This document shows, in pieces, positions 41,710-50,595 of a stretch of DNA of 64,000 bases. How positions within the stretch are numbered: position 1 is the first letter of the stretch; the number at the start of each line of letters is the position of its first letter. Below the pieces are notes generated by a model. The model had not been told where the DNA came from. It saw nothing but the letters and a program-made list of their open reading frames with translations, and did no database searches. Position numbers and translations under genes: made by a program. The DNA lies in the NCBI RefSeq assembly GCF_015690355.1, contig NZ_JADPRT010000013.1, forward strand, positions 124,001 through 188,000, in the 5' to 3' direction. Origin of the DNA: Streptacidiphilus fuscans. Lineage in GTDB: Bacteria > Actinomycetota > Actinomycetes > Streptomycetales > Streptomycetaceae.

Positions 41710-43064
41710 CGGCCAACCGCCGCTGCAATCCGTTCGCGGATGACGGCGGTGCCGGGGGCCCTGCGCTGAGCCGCCAAATCTGCGAATTCACTGAGGTCCG
41801 CTGCTGCGCGCCGACTGCGCACCTGGCCGACATCATCGAGGGCTTGGTGGGCCACGGTCATCGCCTCCTGCGGATCGCCGGTCACCAGCAGGAGGGTAGC
41901 GAGTCGGCTGATCGACATGGCGCGGCTCCGCCGGTAAGCGTCGGCATGCCCGGCCACCGCTGTACGCAGGCGGTCAGCGGCACGGTCCGGCGGCAACATG
42001 CCGGCGATGGCGAGATCCCGAAGGGCGTGGCCGGTATCTCCGTGGTGCTGCGGCGCGTCGTAGTAGGCGAGCCATGCAGGCTCGTCCTGGCCCCAGGCTG
42101 ACTCGAAGAGGCGGTCGGAGGCATCCACGGCAGCAAGAGCCGGCTTGGCTTGGCCGAGGAGAGCGTAGGCCCGCGCTCGGCAGTTTTGGAGGGCAGCCTG
42201 GGCGCGGGGCGGAATACGGTCGGGCCGAACCAGGCCCATTTCGGCGAAGGTGAGGCCCTGATCGGGTCGGCCAAGCCAAATTGCCTGGCGCGCACGCCAG
42301 TTCAAGACGCTGGCCCGTAGCGTCCAGTCGTCAGCCTCTTCGGAACAGGCCGTGGCCAGGGCAAAGAGTGTCTTGGCTTGCTCGTGGTGGAATCCGTCGA
42401 AACGGTTGGATCCCAACGTCAGTGCCAGGCGGCCCGCAGCAGCGAGTAGCTGTGGCCGGATTCGGGCGGAACAGTCGCCTGCGCGCTCCACACTCTGCTG
42501 GAGAACGTCAAGGGCGGAGGTCTGGAAGATTGCTCCGGAACTTCCGTACAGGTTGCCCCACTCGCGTAGATGTGTCGCCGTCTCATCGACGCGCCGGACG
42601 TCCGCCGCACTGATCCTCGCCCCAAAGCCCTGCTCCTCGCCGAGCGAGGCGAGCCCCGCGACGAGGCCGAGGGTGCCTGGCGCGACCGGCGTGCGGCGGT
42701 GCACAGGGGGTGGCTCCTTGACCGATCGGCTCATGGCCAGGATGCCACCCCCTGCCGCGGGGGCGACTCGCGAGGACTGGTTGTCCGCTTGGCGTCGTCG
42801 CCTGTCCCCTTCAGCCTTGGCAAAGGGCTGAAATCGGCTCAGGACGCCGCCGGTATTGAGGAGCTTGTCCATGAGGCCTGCGTGCTCGGCAGAGCAGAGC
42901 CGGTCGCCCTTCTCGATCTTCTCAACCGCATCCGTACTGAGCCCGACGTTGCGCCCCAGATCGGCCGCGCTTAGCCCCCGCGCTTCACGCCAATGCCGGA
43001 TCTCCGCGCCGAGCCAGTCTGTGGCTGATCTCGTCGGTTGCAGTGGTCTCCGTGGATACGGCAC
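41706..43064 (-). CDS. helix-turn-helix regulator with tetratricopeptide-like body
   Basis: This 452-residue protein starts at GTG 43064 after GGAGGAGGAG. The N-terminal helix-turn-helix (IRHWREARGLSAADLGRNVG, LSTDAVEKIEKGDRL) is followed by a long helical body with TPR-like periodicity (TLFALATACSEEADDWTLRA, WRARQAIWLGRPDQGLTFAE, ISRLATLLLVTGDPQEAMTV). Such regulators sense cell state or small molecules in Streptomyces. It is coupled to the APH-fold kinase gene downstream by a GTGA overlap, suggesting that it controls that gene. Confidence 0.85.
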   Translation of the reverse strand: MPYPRRPLQPTRSATDWLGAEIRHWREARGLSAADLGRNVGLSTDAVEKIEKGDRLCSAEHAGLMDKLLNTGGVLSRFQPFAKAEGDRRRRQADNQSSRVAPAAGGGILAMSRSVKEPPPVHRRTPVAPGTLGLVAGLASLGEEQGFGARISAADVRRVDETATHLREWGNLYGSSGAIFQTSALDVLQQSVERAGDCSARIRPQLLAAAGRLALTLGSNRFDGFHHEQAKTLFALATACSEEADDWTLRASVLNWRARQAIWLGRPDQGLTFAEMGLVRPDRIPPRAQAALQNCRARAYALLGQAKPALAAVDASDRLFESAWGQDEPAWLAYYDAPQHHGDTGHALRDLAIAGMLPPDRAADRLRTAVAGHADAYRRSRAMSISRLATLLLVTGDPQEAMTVAHQALDDVGQVRSRRAAADLSEFADLAAQRRAPGTAVIRERIAAAVGR

Positions 43065-43201
43065 GGTCTCCTCCTCCCGGGCACTGCTGTCCCCGTCGGC
43101 GGCGAAGCTGTGCTCTGTCCATTACATCGCGTCAAGTTCGGTGCGACGCCCGCTTTTCAGATTCACTGGCTCGTTGGTCAACTTCCTGGGCGGCAGGCAC
43201 C

Positions 43202-43490
43202 TCACTGAACCGGTAGAGGCAGGCCCGCCTGTCGTTGACGGCCGTCGGTGACCGTGAACGAGCGGACGCCTTCGGCTATGTCGAGGAAGTCGCTCCAGGT
43301 AGCCAAGGCCGCGTCTGTGTCGTGGCGGCGGAGGTGAACCTGGCCGAGATCGGCGAGGACGACCGCGCAGGTCCGGCGCCGGTCCAGCCCGTGGATTGCG
43401 AGCGCGTGGTGGAGGTGCCCTGGGCTGAGTCCGGGTCTCCGAGCTGCGCCAGGATCATGCCGGTCTCGTGCGCCCTGCAGCCCGTCCCAC
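43202..43490 (-). pseudogene. fragment of a TPR-type HTH regulator
   Basis: The C-terminal end of a regulator of this class is seen on the minus strand: LDRRRTCAVVLADLGQVHLRRH, then ALATWSDFLDIAEGVRSF. A neighbouring frame supplies the preceding TGMILAQLGDPDSAQ, so a frameshift lies between the two near 43425. No start or DNA-binding domain remains. It is a decayed relative of the gene just upstream on the minus strand, at 41706-43064. Confidence 0.7.
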
Positions 43491-43945
43491 GCCGGCGTAC
43501 AGCGATTCACCAGGCTGCCCGGAAAGCACGCTGGACCGTTCGTTTGCCCATAGCCGTGCTGGCCTTGGCCGCCCAAGCTACCTGACCACCGCACTCCCAC
43601 CCCCGCTCCGGCCTTGCAGACGCGCTCGACGCAGGCGCCCCAGACCCCGTCCGCACTGCGCGTGCCAGGGAAGCCGCGCGCAGCAGGCTTCTTCGTCGAC
43701 GTCACCCCATCGAATGGTCTGTCCGCTTCAAGTCGGTCGGTGTCCGCTTACGACTGCGGACTTCGCTCCTCTCCGCTGGTGCCGGCGCCGTATTGGGGCG
43801 GCTCAAGCGGACACCGGAAGCGGTCCGCTTCGATGCCGGACGCCTTTCGTTTGTGTGGTTGCTTAATGAAACGCAGACGTCGAAGCCAAGCCAGCACAGC
43901 AGTTCTCGAACGACCCACAAGCAGCGATCCCCGGAAGGTCTGACA
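43491..43945. other. intergenic region with several GTCCGCTT repeats
   Basis: About 455 bases without a supported gene, between the regulator fragment and the DUF5999 gene. Around 43720-43835 the octamer GTCCGCTT or its complement appears repeatedly, in direct and inverted form. A later AT-richer stretch (GTTTGTGTGGTTGCTTAATG, about 43850) may be a promoter. Confidence 0.5.
43738..43831. promoter_or_regulatory. operator-like inverted repeats
   Basis: CGGTGTCCGCTT (43738-43749) and its exact complement AAGCGGACACCG (43805-43816) form a 12-bp inverted repeat with about 55 bases between. Immediately after it, GAAGCGGTCCGCTTC (43817-43831) is a perfect palindrome with one central base. They could be binding sites of one regulator, placed about 115 bases before ATG 43946. 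Confidence 0.5.
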
Positions 43946-44140
43946 ATGTGCCAGCACACCCCCTCGTGCCCCAGCCCCGACAGTGCCGACCGTCAGGCCG
44001 CCGCTGTCGTCGCCAGCCACCCCGCCCAAGGGTGGGCCGGGTTGTGTATCGGCATCCTCGTCTTCGAGGACACCGGCGAGGTGCTGCCGGACGGGAAGGC
44101 CGTCGCGCCCCACCGTCCACCTACAGCCGCAGCGGCCTGA
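43946..44140 (+). CDS. DUF5999 family protein
   Basis: The start is ATG 43946 after GGAAGG; 64 residues. The sequence (MCQHTPSCPSPDSADRQAA, VVASHPAQGWAGLCIGILVF, EDTGEVLPDGKAVAPHRP) matches the small DUF5999 family found throughout Streptomyces. The CQH...CP and a later Cys could bind zinc. No function is known. The GC3 and the RBS support real expression. Confidence 0.85.
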   Translation: MCQHTPSCPSPDSADRQAAAVVASHPAQGWAGLCIGILVFEDTGEVLPDGKAVAPHRPPTAAAA

Positions 44141-44412
44141 CCGTCCGCGCGATTCCGGTCGCCCATCAATCAATCACCAAGCGCAGACCGTCCCGAGGAG
44201 CGCGTCCAGAAGGTCGTGACCCGGTCACTGGCCAGCGGAAAGTCACCGTCCTGATCCCACCACCCCGGATGCGCAGGGAGTCCTGAACAGTCACTCCGCG
44301 GGCTTCAACCTCCCGCTGCATCCCTACAGCCCGCTGCCCGGCCTTGCCTCCCCCGTCGGGGCCGGGCAGCGGCACCACCCAACGTCCTCCTGAACCGAAC
44401 CGGAGACCGCTC

Positions 44413-45324
44413 GTGACCACGCCCGGCAATCAGCGACCTCGCAGCGATGCCGCTGTCGCCGATCCGTCTTCCCTGTCGTCGGCTCGGCTATTCGATTCCC
44501 GCGCGGTCTGGACGACTGGCCTGGCCGACCCGGCTCGCCCGACCTCTCGGGAGCTGCACACCGACCGACCGCACTCCGCTCGGGTCTACAACTACTGGCT
44601 GGGCGGCAAGGACAACTTCCCGGCGGACCGCGAGGTTGCCGAGCGGGTTGCGGCCGCGTGGCCCGGTGTGCGGACCTCAGCTCGGGAGAACCGGGACTTC
44701 CTTCACCGAGCGGTGCGTGGGCTAGTTGAACGCGGGGTTCGTCAGTTCCTGGACGTGGGCACCGGCCTGCCGTTGGCCCCCAATACGCACGAGATCGCCC
44801 AGAGCGTCGATCCGGAGGCCCGAGTGGTCTACCTCGACAACGACCCCATGGTCTTGGCCCACGCGCGGGCACTGCTCACCGGCGCCGGGGGCGGCAGGAT
44901 CCGGTACGTCGAGGAGGACCTGCTCCATCCGGAGAAGATCCTCGCCTCGGCGGCCGACACCCTGGACCTCGGCCAGCCTGTGGCCGTACTGCTGCTGGCG
45001 GTTCTCCACTTCGTCCCCGACCCGCGGCAGGCTCGGGCGCTGGTGTCCAGGTATCTGGAGCCGTTGCCGAGTGGCAGCGCGGTCGTGATCTCTCACGGCT
45101 GTCCGGAGAGTCTCGCGCCGGAGACTGCGCAGACGATCGCGCAGGTGTACGGGCAGAGCATTCAGGGGTCGTGGGCGAGCGCCCGGGAGATCGGCGAACT
45201 GTTCGGGCCGGTCGAGTTGCTGGACCCCGGTGTGGTTCCGGTCTCGCGGTGGCGGCGGCCGGGTGACTTCTGCCCGCCGGACACTGACATCGCGTTGTAC
45301 GGCGGTGTCGGGATCAAGCCGTAG
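44413..45324 (+). CDS. DUF574-type SAM-dependent methyltransferase
   Basis: The start is GTG 44413 after GGAG with 7-base spacing; 303 residues. Motifs of the actinobacterial DUF574 (Methyltransf_19) family are present: HSARVYNYWLGGKDNFPAD, RENRDFLHRAVR, FLDVGTGLPLAPNTHEIAQ (SAM site), VVYLDNDPMVLAHARALL. The family is strongly expanded in Streptomyces and lies often next to conservons, as here. Substrate unknown. Confidence 0.88.
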   Translation: MTTPGNQRPRSDAAVADPSSLSSARLFDSRAVWTTGLADPARPTSRELHTDRPHSARVYNYWLGGKDNFPADREVAERVAAAWPGVRTSARENRDFLHRAVRGLVERGVRQFLDVGTGLPLAPNTHEIAQSVDPEARVVYLDNDPMVLAHARALLTGAGGGRIRYVEEDLLHPEKILASAADTLDLGQPVAVLLLAVLHFVPDPRQARALVSRYLEPLPSGSAVVISHGCPESLAPETAQTIAQVYGQSIQGSWASAREIGELFGPVELLDPGVVPVSRWRRPGDFCPPDTDIALYGGVGIKP

Positions 45325-45515
45325 CCCCACCCGCCTAACGCGGCAGGCCAGATCCGAGCAGCGCCGTCCCGGCCGACCGCCGCGCTCGCCAGGCCGGGCT
45401 GCCGTTCGTGCGCGGATCCGGCGTTGCCAGCTGGTGCCTTTCGTAACGGTGCGAGGCCTGCGTGCGCTGCTCCTTCCAACTCCCGTGTCGTTTCCCGGAT
45501 GAGAGTTCTGATCTG

Positions 45516-47120
45516 ATGTGTGCTGACGTGTCCCCATCGATAGGGTCGCGCCGCCCCCACCGTCGCGGCTCCCGGGGTCGGCAGGAGCCGCCGGCTCCGT
45601 TGGGCCGGACGACGGTCCTGGCCGCGCTCGTGGTCGTGGCGGCCCTGTTCTCCGACTGGCTGCTCCGAGCCGCGACCGGGGTCACCACGACCCCTGCCGA
45701 CGCGGTGGTGGGCATCGCCGCCGCGCTGGTAGCCCTCTCGGTACTCGCGCTGCTCTGGCGGCAGACGAAGGCGGCCCTGGCGAGGGTGCAGGTCAGTACG
45801 CGTAAAGTGACCGAGCTGGCAGCGGAGCAGGAGATCGCCCGGCTCCGCCAGCAGGACCAGCGGGATCTGGAGCAGTGGACCGGCTACCTGCGTGACCAGT
45901 CGGCGCACCGTCACCTCGTGCTGATGGCCGCCCTGGAACGCGCGGCGTCCGGCGACGCCCCCGAACCGACCCTCGATCAGGTGGGGCCATCCAGCGGTCC
46001 ACTGGCCGCCTTGACCCAGCAGCTGCGCGTACAGGAGGCGGAGGCGCTCGCGCGCGTCGCCGAGCTCGCCCAGCGAGTCGCGCCTGGCGAGGCGACGATG
46101 TTCGTGACCGTCGCTCAGCGGCTCCATGCTCTCGTGATGCGGTTGCTTGACGCGCTGTCCGGCGCGGAGGGGCAGGTGGAGGATCCAGAACTCCTGCACG
46201 ATCTATTCAAGATCGACCACTTGGCGACGCGGCTGCGCCGCGCGATCGAGAGCCTGGCGCTGCTGGGCGGACAGAACCCGCGCCGTGTCCGGCAGGCACT
46301 GGACGTCGCGCTGCTGCTGCGCACCGCCGTGCAGGAGATTGAGAACTATCCCCGGGTGCGGGTGGTCGCGACCCGGCCGGGCATCGCGGTCCTCGGCCAC
46401 GCCGGGCCCGCCGTCGTCCACCTGCTGGCCGAACTCGCGGAGAACGCCGCCGCGTTCTCCCCGCCGGACAGCCAGGTGCTGATGCGCGCACAAGCTGTCC
46501 CGGCGGGGCTCGCGATTGAGATCGAGGACCGCGGACTGCGCATCGATCCCGTGCGGCGTGACCAGTTCAACCGCCTGCTGGCCCAGCCCGACCGGGTCGC
46601 GCAACGTGCTCTGTTCCGCGGCGGACATCTCGGACTGCTGGTCGTGTCCCAGATCGCGCAGCGCTACGGGATCACCGTCAGGCTCGGTGACTCGGTGTAC
46701 GGCGGCACCGTCGCCGTCGTGGTGCTGCCGCCCGATCTGCTGACCGCGCCCACCCCTCCGGGCAGCAGCCCGGTCGCCGCACCGCAGCCAAGCAGTCGGG
46801 AACCATTCCCTCACGGGCAACCGGTCACAGCGGTGCCCGCGTTCGCGCCGCGCCAGCCAGTTGCGAGCGCCCCGGCGTCCTCGCCCGCAGGACCGGACGG
46901 GCGGCCAACTCTGCCCCAGCGCAACGCTCGCGCTCCGCGCCGACAGGTCCCCGTGATCCCGGCCGCCCCGCGAGGCGCACCTACCGCGGGCCTGGCGGCG
47001 GCGTTCACCAGTGGCCGCAGCCAGGGCCGTGACCAGCTTGTCCCGCAGCGTGCCGACCGCCCCGAGGCGGCAGCGCCAGAGCCGATGACCGACACCACCA
47101 ACGATCGAGGACGTGTGTAA
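45516..47120 (+). CDS. cvnA: conservon sensor-kinase-like protein CvnA
   Basis: This 534-residue protein starts at ATG 45516. Two membrane segments at about 30-80 (TVLAALVVVAALFSDWLL, VVGIAAALVALSVLALLW) precede a coiled helical part (TKAALARVQVSTRKVTELAA). A histidine-kinase-like ATPase region follows (HLLAELAENAAAFSPPDSQV, GLRIDPVRRDQFNRLL, GGHLGLLVVSQIAQRYG), then a disordered Pro-rich tail. CvnA proteins resemble sensor kinases and work with CvnB, C and D in a G-protein-like membrane complex. The stop TAA overlaps the cvnB ATG. Confidence 0.9.
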   Translation: MCADVSPSIGSRRPHRRGSRGRQEPPAPLGRTTVLAALVVVAALFSDWLLRAATGVTTTPADAVVGIAAALVALSVLALLWRQTKAALARVQVSTRKVTELAAEQEIARLRQQDQRDLEQWTGYLRDQSAHRHLVLMAALERAASGDAPEPTLDQVGPSSGPLAALTQQLRVQEAEALARVAELAQRVAPGEATMFVTVAQRLHALVMRLLDALSGAEGQVEDPELLHDLFKIDHLATRLRRAIESLALLGGQNPRRVRQALDVALLLRTAVQEIENYPRVRVVATRPGIAVLGHAGPAVVHLLAELAENAAAFSPPDSQVLMRAQAVPAGLAIEIEDRGLRIDPVRRDQFNRLLAQPDRVAQRALFRGGHLGLLVVSQIAQRYGITVRLGDSVYGGTVAVVVLPPDLLTAPTPPGSSPVAAPQPSSREPFPHGQPVTAVPAFAPRQPVASAPASSPAGPDGRPTLPQRNARAPRRQVPVIPAAPRGAPTAGLAAAFTSGRSQGRDQLVPQRADRPEAAAPEPMTDTTNDRGRV

Positions 47121-47560
47121 TGGCGACCGACCCGCGACTGAGCTCGCTCCTGAGGGACTTCACAGACAAGGTCCCCCACGTGGAATCAGCCTTGGTAGCC
47201 ACCCGCGACGGACTCCAACTCGCATCCGCCGGGCTGGACATCGACGATGCCGACCGACTCGCGGCAGTCATCACGGGCGAGTACGCGACCGCCCGCTCCG
47301 TCAACGAGATCCGCCCGCTCGGCGGGGTTCGCCAGGTCGTCGTCGAATTCGACGACGGATTCCTGTTCATCATGCACGCCGGAAACCATGCAGCAGGCGA
47401 TGCCAACTCCAGGACCCTCAGCACGCTGCTGGGTGTGACCGCCACCGTCTCCGCCGACGCCGGGCTCGTCGGAGCCGAGATGGCCCATCTGATCGGGTCC
47501 CTGGCGAACCATCTCACCACCGGCTCCCGCCAGGCGGTGCCGGTCGGCGGCGGCCGGTGA
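47120..47560 (+). CDS. cvnB: roadblock/LC7-type protein CvnB
   Basis: This 146-residue protein starts at the ATG overlapping the cvnA stop (TAATG). The roadblock/LC7 fold is recognisable: LLRDFTDKVPHVESALVATR, DGLQLASAGLDIDDADRLAA, VEFDDGFLFIMHAG, and TLLGVTATVSADAGLVGAEM. These proteins act as GTPase regulators or scaffolds. In the conservon CvnB joins CvnA and the GTPase CvnD at the membrane. Confidence 0.9.
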   Translation: MATDPRLSSLLRDFTDKVPHVESALVATRDGLQLASAGLDIDDADRLAAVITGEYATARSVNEIRPLGGVRQVVVEFDDGFLFIMHAGNHAAGDANSRTLSTLLGVTATVSADAGLVGAEMAHLIGSLANHLTTGSRQAVPVGGGR

Positions 47561-47561
47561 G

Positions 47562-47978
47562 ATGCCCTCCGATGCCATCCGTCACCCCGCCACCGGCCAT
47601 GACCTGCCGGTCGTCTGGGCGGAGCAGGACACGCAGGACATGCGCCCCTACGCCGTCACGGGAGGGCGGACCAGGCCCCGGCACGCGCTGCGCCTGGTCA
47701 CCCTACTCACCGCAACCGGGAATCCCGTGGGGCCGCTCGGCCCGGAGGCAGGACAACTCGTGGAGCTGTGCCAGCCGGGGCACCGCTCGATCGCTGAACT
47801 CGCGGGCGTGCTCCGCCTGCCCGTCCAAGTCGTCAAAGTCCTGACGTCGGACCTGATCGACGCCCGTCTACTCCGGCTGGTCGTTCCCGCCGGGCATGAC
47901 CCCCATGCCGCCCCCACCGCCCAACTCCTGGAGGCAACCCTTGCTGGGCTACGCCGCAAATGGCCTGACGTCGCCTGA
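47562..47978 (+). CDS. cvnC: DUF742 protein CvnC
   Basis: This 138-residue protein starts at ATG 47562, one base after cvnB ends. The DUF742 pattern is present: MRPYAVTGGRTRPRHALRLV, LVELCQPGHRSIAELAGVLR, LPVQVVKVLTSDLIDARLL. It is a winged-helix-like protein found in all conservons, with no known enzyme activity. It overlaps the cvnD start by 38 bases. Confidence 0.9.
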   Translation: MPSDAIRHPATGHDLPVVWAEQDTQDMRPYAVTGGRTRPRHALRLVTLLTATGNPVGPLGPEAGQLVELCQPGHRSIAELAGVLRLPVQVVKVLTSDLIDARLLRLVVPAGHDPHAAPTAQLLEATLAGLRRKWPDVA

Positions 47979-48555
47979 CCCGGCCGCCGTGAAGATCGTG
48001 GTGGCCGGCGGGTTCGGGGCGGGCAAGACCACCTTCGTCGGCGCGCTCAGTGAGATCCCACCGCTGGCCACCGAGGAGTACCTCTCGGATGCCAGCACCG
48101 CCAGCGATCCGCTGCACGGGGTGGAGGCCAAGCTGACCACGACCGTCTCCATGGACTACGGCCGAGTCACGCTGACGGGCCCCCAGCCGCTGATCCTCTA
48201 CTTGTTCGGTACCCCGGGCCAGGAGCGCTTCCTCTACCTGTGGGACGACCTCACCTACGGCGCGGCCGGCGCCGTGGTGCTGGCCGACACCCGGCGCCTG
48301 ACCGACTGCTTCGCCTCGCTCGACTTCTTCGAGGAACGCGGCATCCCCGTCACCGTGGCCGTCAACGTTTTCGACGGCGCGCACCGGTACACCGCGGACG
48401 AGGTCCGGTCCGCTCTTGAGCTCCACTCGACGACCCCGGTGGTGCTGTGCGACGCACGATCCACCCCTGCCGCCGCACTCGTGGTGATCACCCTGGTACG
48501 GCACGCACTCGCCCTGTCCCCCTCCACGACTCCGACTCCCGTGGGAACCCGCTGA
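47941..48555 (+). CDS. cvnD: small GTPase CvnD
   Basis: I choose TTG 47941 because GGAGG lies 6 bases upstream; ATG 47896 has no RBS. The 204-residue protein has the GTPase G1 loop GGFGAGKTT, a switch region with LSEIPPLATEEYLSD, and G3 GTPGQERF. In G4 it reads NVFD, differing from NKxD, as is common in this family. It binds GTP and signals together with CvnA, B and C. In S. coelicolor conservons affect development and antibiotic production. Confidence 0.88.
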   Translation: MLGYAANGLTSPDPAAVKIVVAGGFGAGKTTFVGALSEIPPLATEEYLSDASTASDPLHGVEAKLTTTVSMDYGRVTLTGPQPLILYLFGTPGQERFLYLWDDLTYGAAGAVVLADTRRLTDCFASLDFFEERGIPVTVAVNVFDGAHRYTADEVRSALELHSTTPVVLCDARSTPAAALVVITLVRHALALSPSTTPTPVGTR

Positions 48556-49112
48556 TGCCCTACGACTCCGCCATCGGGCTACACCTGCCCGCGACCGCCG
48601 ACCGCGACCCCGAACTCGCCCAGCGCCGCCAAGTCCTGCGCGACCTCGGCTTGGACCTGCTGGAGTCAGATCCCGACTTCGATGCCTTCGCCACCGACCT
48701 GGCGGGCGAGGTCGGGCTGCCCTTCGCGATGGTGAACATCGTGACCGACGCCCAGCAATTCATCGGCCTCCACGTCCCACAGGGCAGCGATGTTCCCCAG
48801 GTCGGCCGCACCATGCCCCGAGAACTCGGCTACTGCCCCGACGTCGTCGACCGCCGCAGCCCCCTGATCCTGCCCGACGTATACGCCTACCCGAGGTTCG
48901 CCGGGAACCCCGTGGTCGACGCCATCGGCATCCGCACCTACATGGGCGCACCCCTCGTCCACACCGACTCCGGGACCGTCATCGGCACCGTGTGCGCGGT
49001 CGGCCCCACCGAACGCCCGCTGTCGACCGGCCGCCCCTCACTGGCCATCATCGAACGCCGGGCCGAGGAACTGATGACCCTGCTCAACCAGCCCGCCCCA
49101 CAACCCCGCTGA
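48555..49112 (+). CDS. GAF-domain protein
   Basis: The start is ATG 48555, overlapping the cvnD stop (TGATG); 185 residues. It is a single GAF domain: RRQVLRDLGLDLLESDPDFD, FAMVNIVTDAQQFIGLHVPQ, GYCPDVVDRRSPLILPDVYA, FAGNPVVDAIGIRTYMGAP. GAF domains bind small ligands, haem or other chromophores. C-terminal catalytic parts are missing, so it is a sensor partner of the conservon. Confidence 0.85.
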   Translation: MPYDSAIGLHLPATADRDPELAQRRQVLRDLGLDLLESDPDFDAFATDLAGEVGLPFAMVNIVTDAQQFIGLHVPQGSDVPQVGRTMPRELGYCPDVVDRRSPLILPDVYAYPRFAGNPVVDAIGIRTYMGAPLVHTDSGTVIGTVCAVGPTERPLSTGRPSLAIIERRAEELMTLLNQPAPQPR

Positions 49113-49168
49113 GACCACGTCCAGGACAAGCATCGTTCCCGCAGCAGCGCCGACACCGGAGGATTCCC

Positions 49169-50467
49169 ATGCCCGCGCCCCACCCTGCCGCCGCCCCCGA
49201 ACAGCTCGCCGAGGTCTACGAGAAGCTGCGCGCCGAGGTCAGGGCGTTCGCCGAGACCGAGGTCGCCCCGGCCGTGGAGCGGATGGAGTCCACCAAAGCG
49301 ATCGAAGAGGACCTTGTCCGCGAGGCAGGCCGGCGCGGCTGGATCGGCGTCACCATCGCCCCCGAGTACGGCGGCATGGGCCTGAGACACCGGGCCAAGG
49401 CGCTCATCATCGAGGAGATATCCCGCGTCAGCGCGGCCATGGGTGCCGCTGTCCAGGCCAGCCAGCTCGGCACCAGCATGATCCAGCACCTCGGCAGCCC
49501 GGAGCAGCACGAGCGCTGGCTGCCCCAGGTCGCCGCCGGCGACATACTGCCCACCATCGCCGTCACCGAGCCCGGCTCCGGCAGCCACGTCCTCGGCATG
49601 ACCAGCACCGCCCGCCGCAACGGCGACCACTACCTCGTCAATGGCAGCAAAATCTTCGTCGGCAACTCCCACTTGGGAGGTCCGCACTGCACCGTGGTCC
49701 GCACCGGGCCCGGAAGCAACGGATTGACCGCGTTCGTCATCGAGGGCGACGCCCAGGGGCTGACCGTACCCAATCCCCCGGGCACGCTTGGTCTGCACGG
49801 CTTCAGCTTCGGGGAGCTGCGGTTCACCGACTGCCGGGTGCCGGTCGCCAACCGGCTCCGCGTAGAGGGGGACGGCCTGGAGGCCGCGTACTCCTCCAGC
49901 CTCCTGTACGGACGGCTGAATCTGGCGGCGGTCGCCCTCGGCATCCAGCAGGCCCTGGTCGAGAACACCGCCGCCTACACGACCGCGACCACCCGCTACG
50001 GCAAACCCCTGGCCGACCAGTCCACCGTCCACCAGCGACTCGGCGCGATGCAGGCTCACCTGCTCGTCACCCGCACCCTGGTCTACGACGCCGCGAACCG
50101 CCTGGACCGCGGCGAGGAATGCGACGCGGAAGTGATGGCCACCAAACTCGAAGCCACCGAGAACGTGCTGGCCAGCGCCAACCTGGCCATGCAGTGCCTC
50201 GGCGGCGCGGCGCTGCTGACCGAGCATCCCATCCAGCGCCTGCTACGCGACGCCCACCACATCGAGGCCCCCGCCGGGACCTCCGACATCCAGCGCCTCC
50301 GCCTGGCCGACGACCTCCTCGACCGCACCAAGGGACCGCAGTGGTCCGCCCGCTACCCCCAGACCCTGACCGCACCGCAGCCCAGTCCTCGGCAGGAGGA
50401 CGCCGTCGTCCGCCCGCTACGACGCCGGCTGCCTCTGTTCACCCGCACCGGCAACGACGCCTCCTAG
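49169..50467 (+). CDS. acyl-CoA dehydrogenase family protein
   Basis: This 432-residue protein starts at ATG 49169 after GGAGG. It has the acyl-CoA dehydrogenase layout: helical N-domain (REAGRRGWIGVTIAPEYGGM), FAD-binding middle (TIAVTEPGSGSHVLGMTSTA, YLVNGSKIFVGNSHLGG), and a C-domain with ATTRYGKPLADQSTVHQRLG and a C-terminal catalytic region HHIEAPAGTSDIQRLRLADD. The catalytic base in the usual place is not clear, as in many Streptomyces members that act in secondary metabolism. It may be transcribed with the conservon and GAF gene. Confidence 0.85.
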   Translation: MPAPHPAAAPEQLAEVYEKLRAEVRAFAETEVAPAVERMESTKAIEEDLVREAGRRGWIGVTIAPEYGGMGLRHRAKALIIEEISRVSAAMGAAVQASQLGTSMIQHLGSPEQHERWLPQVAAGDILPTIAVTEPGSGSHVLGMTSTARRNGDHYLVNGSKIFVGNSHLGGPHCTVVRTGPGSNGLTAFVIEGDAQGLTVPNPPGTLGLHGFSFGELRFTDCRVPVANRLRVEGDGLEAAYSSSLLYGRLNLAAVALGIQQALVENTAAYTTATTRYGKPLADQSTVHQRLGAMQAHLLVTRTLVYDAANRLDRGEECDAEVMATKLEATENVLASANLAMQCLGGAALLTEHPIQRLLRDAHHIEAPAGTSDIQRLRLADDLLDRTKGPQWSARYPQTLTAPQPSPRQEDAVVRPLRRRLPLFTRTGNDAS

Positions 50468-50595
50468 ACCGACACAACACTCGCAATCCCGCAGCAAACC
50501 GACCGCTCTGCCCGACGGCCCGAGACCTCACACGGGGTTAGCCCTCCGTGGGCCACCGGGTAGTCCCCACGCCACAACGACACGAGACGAGCAGC

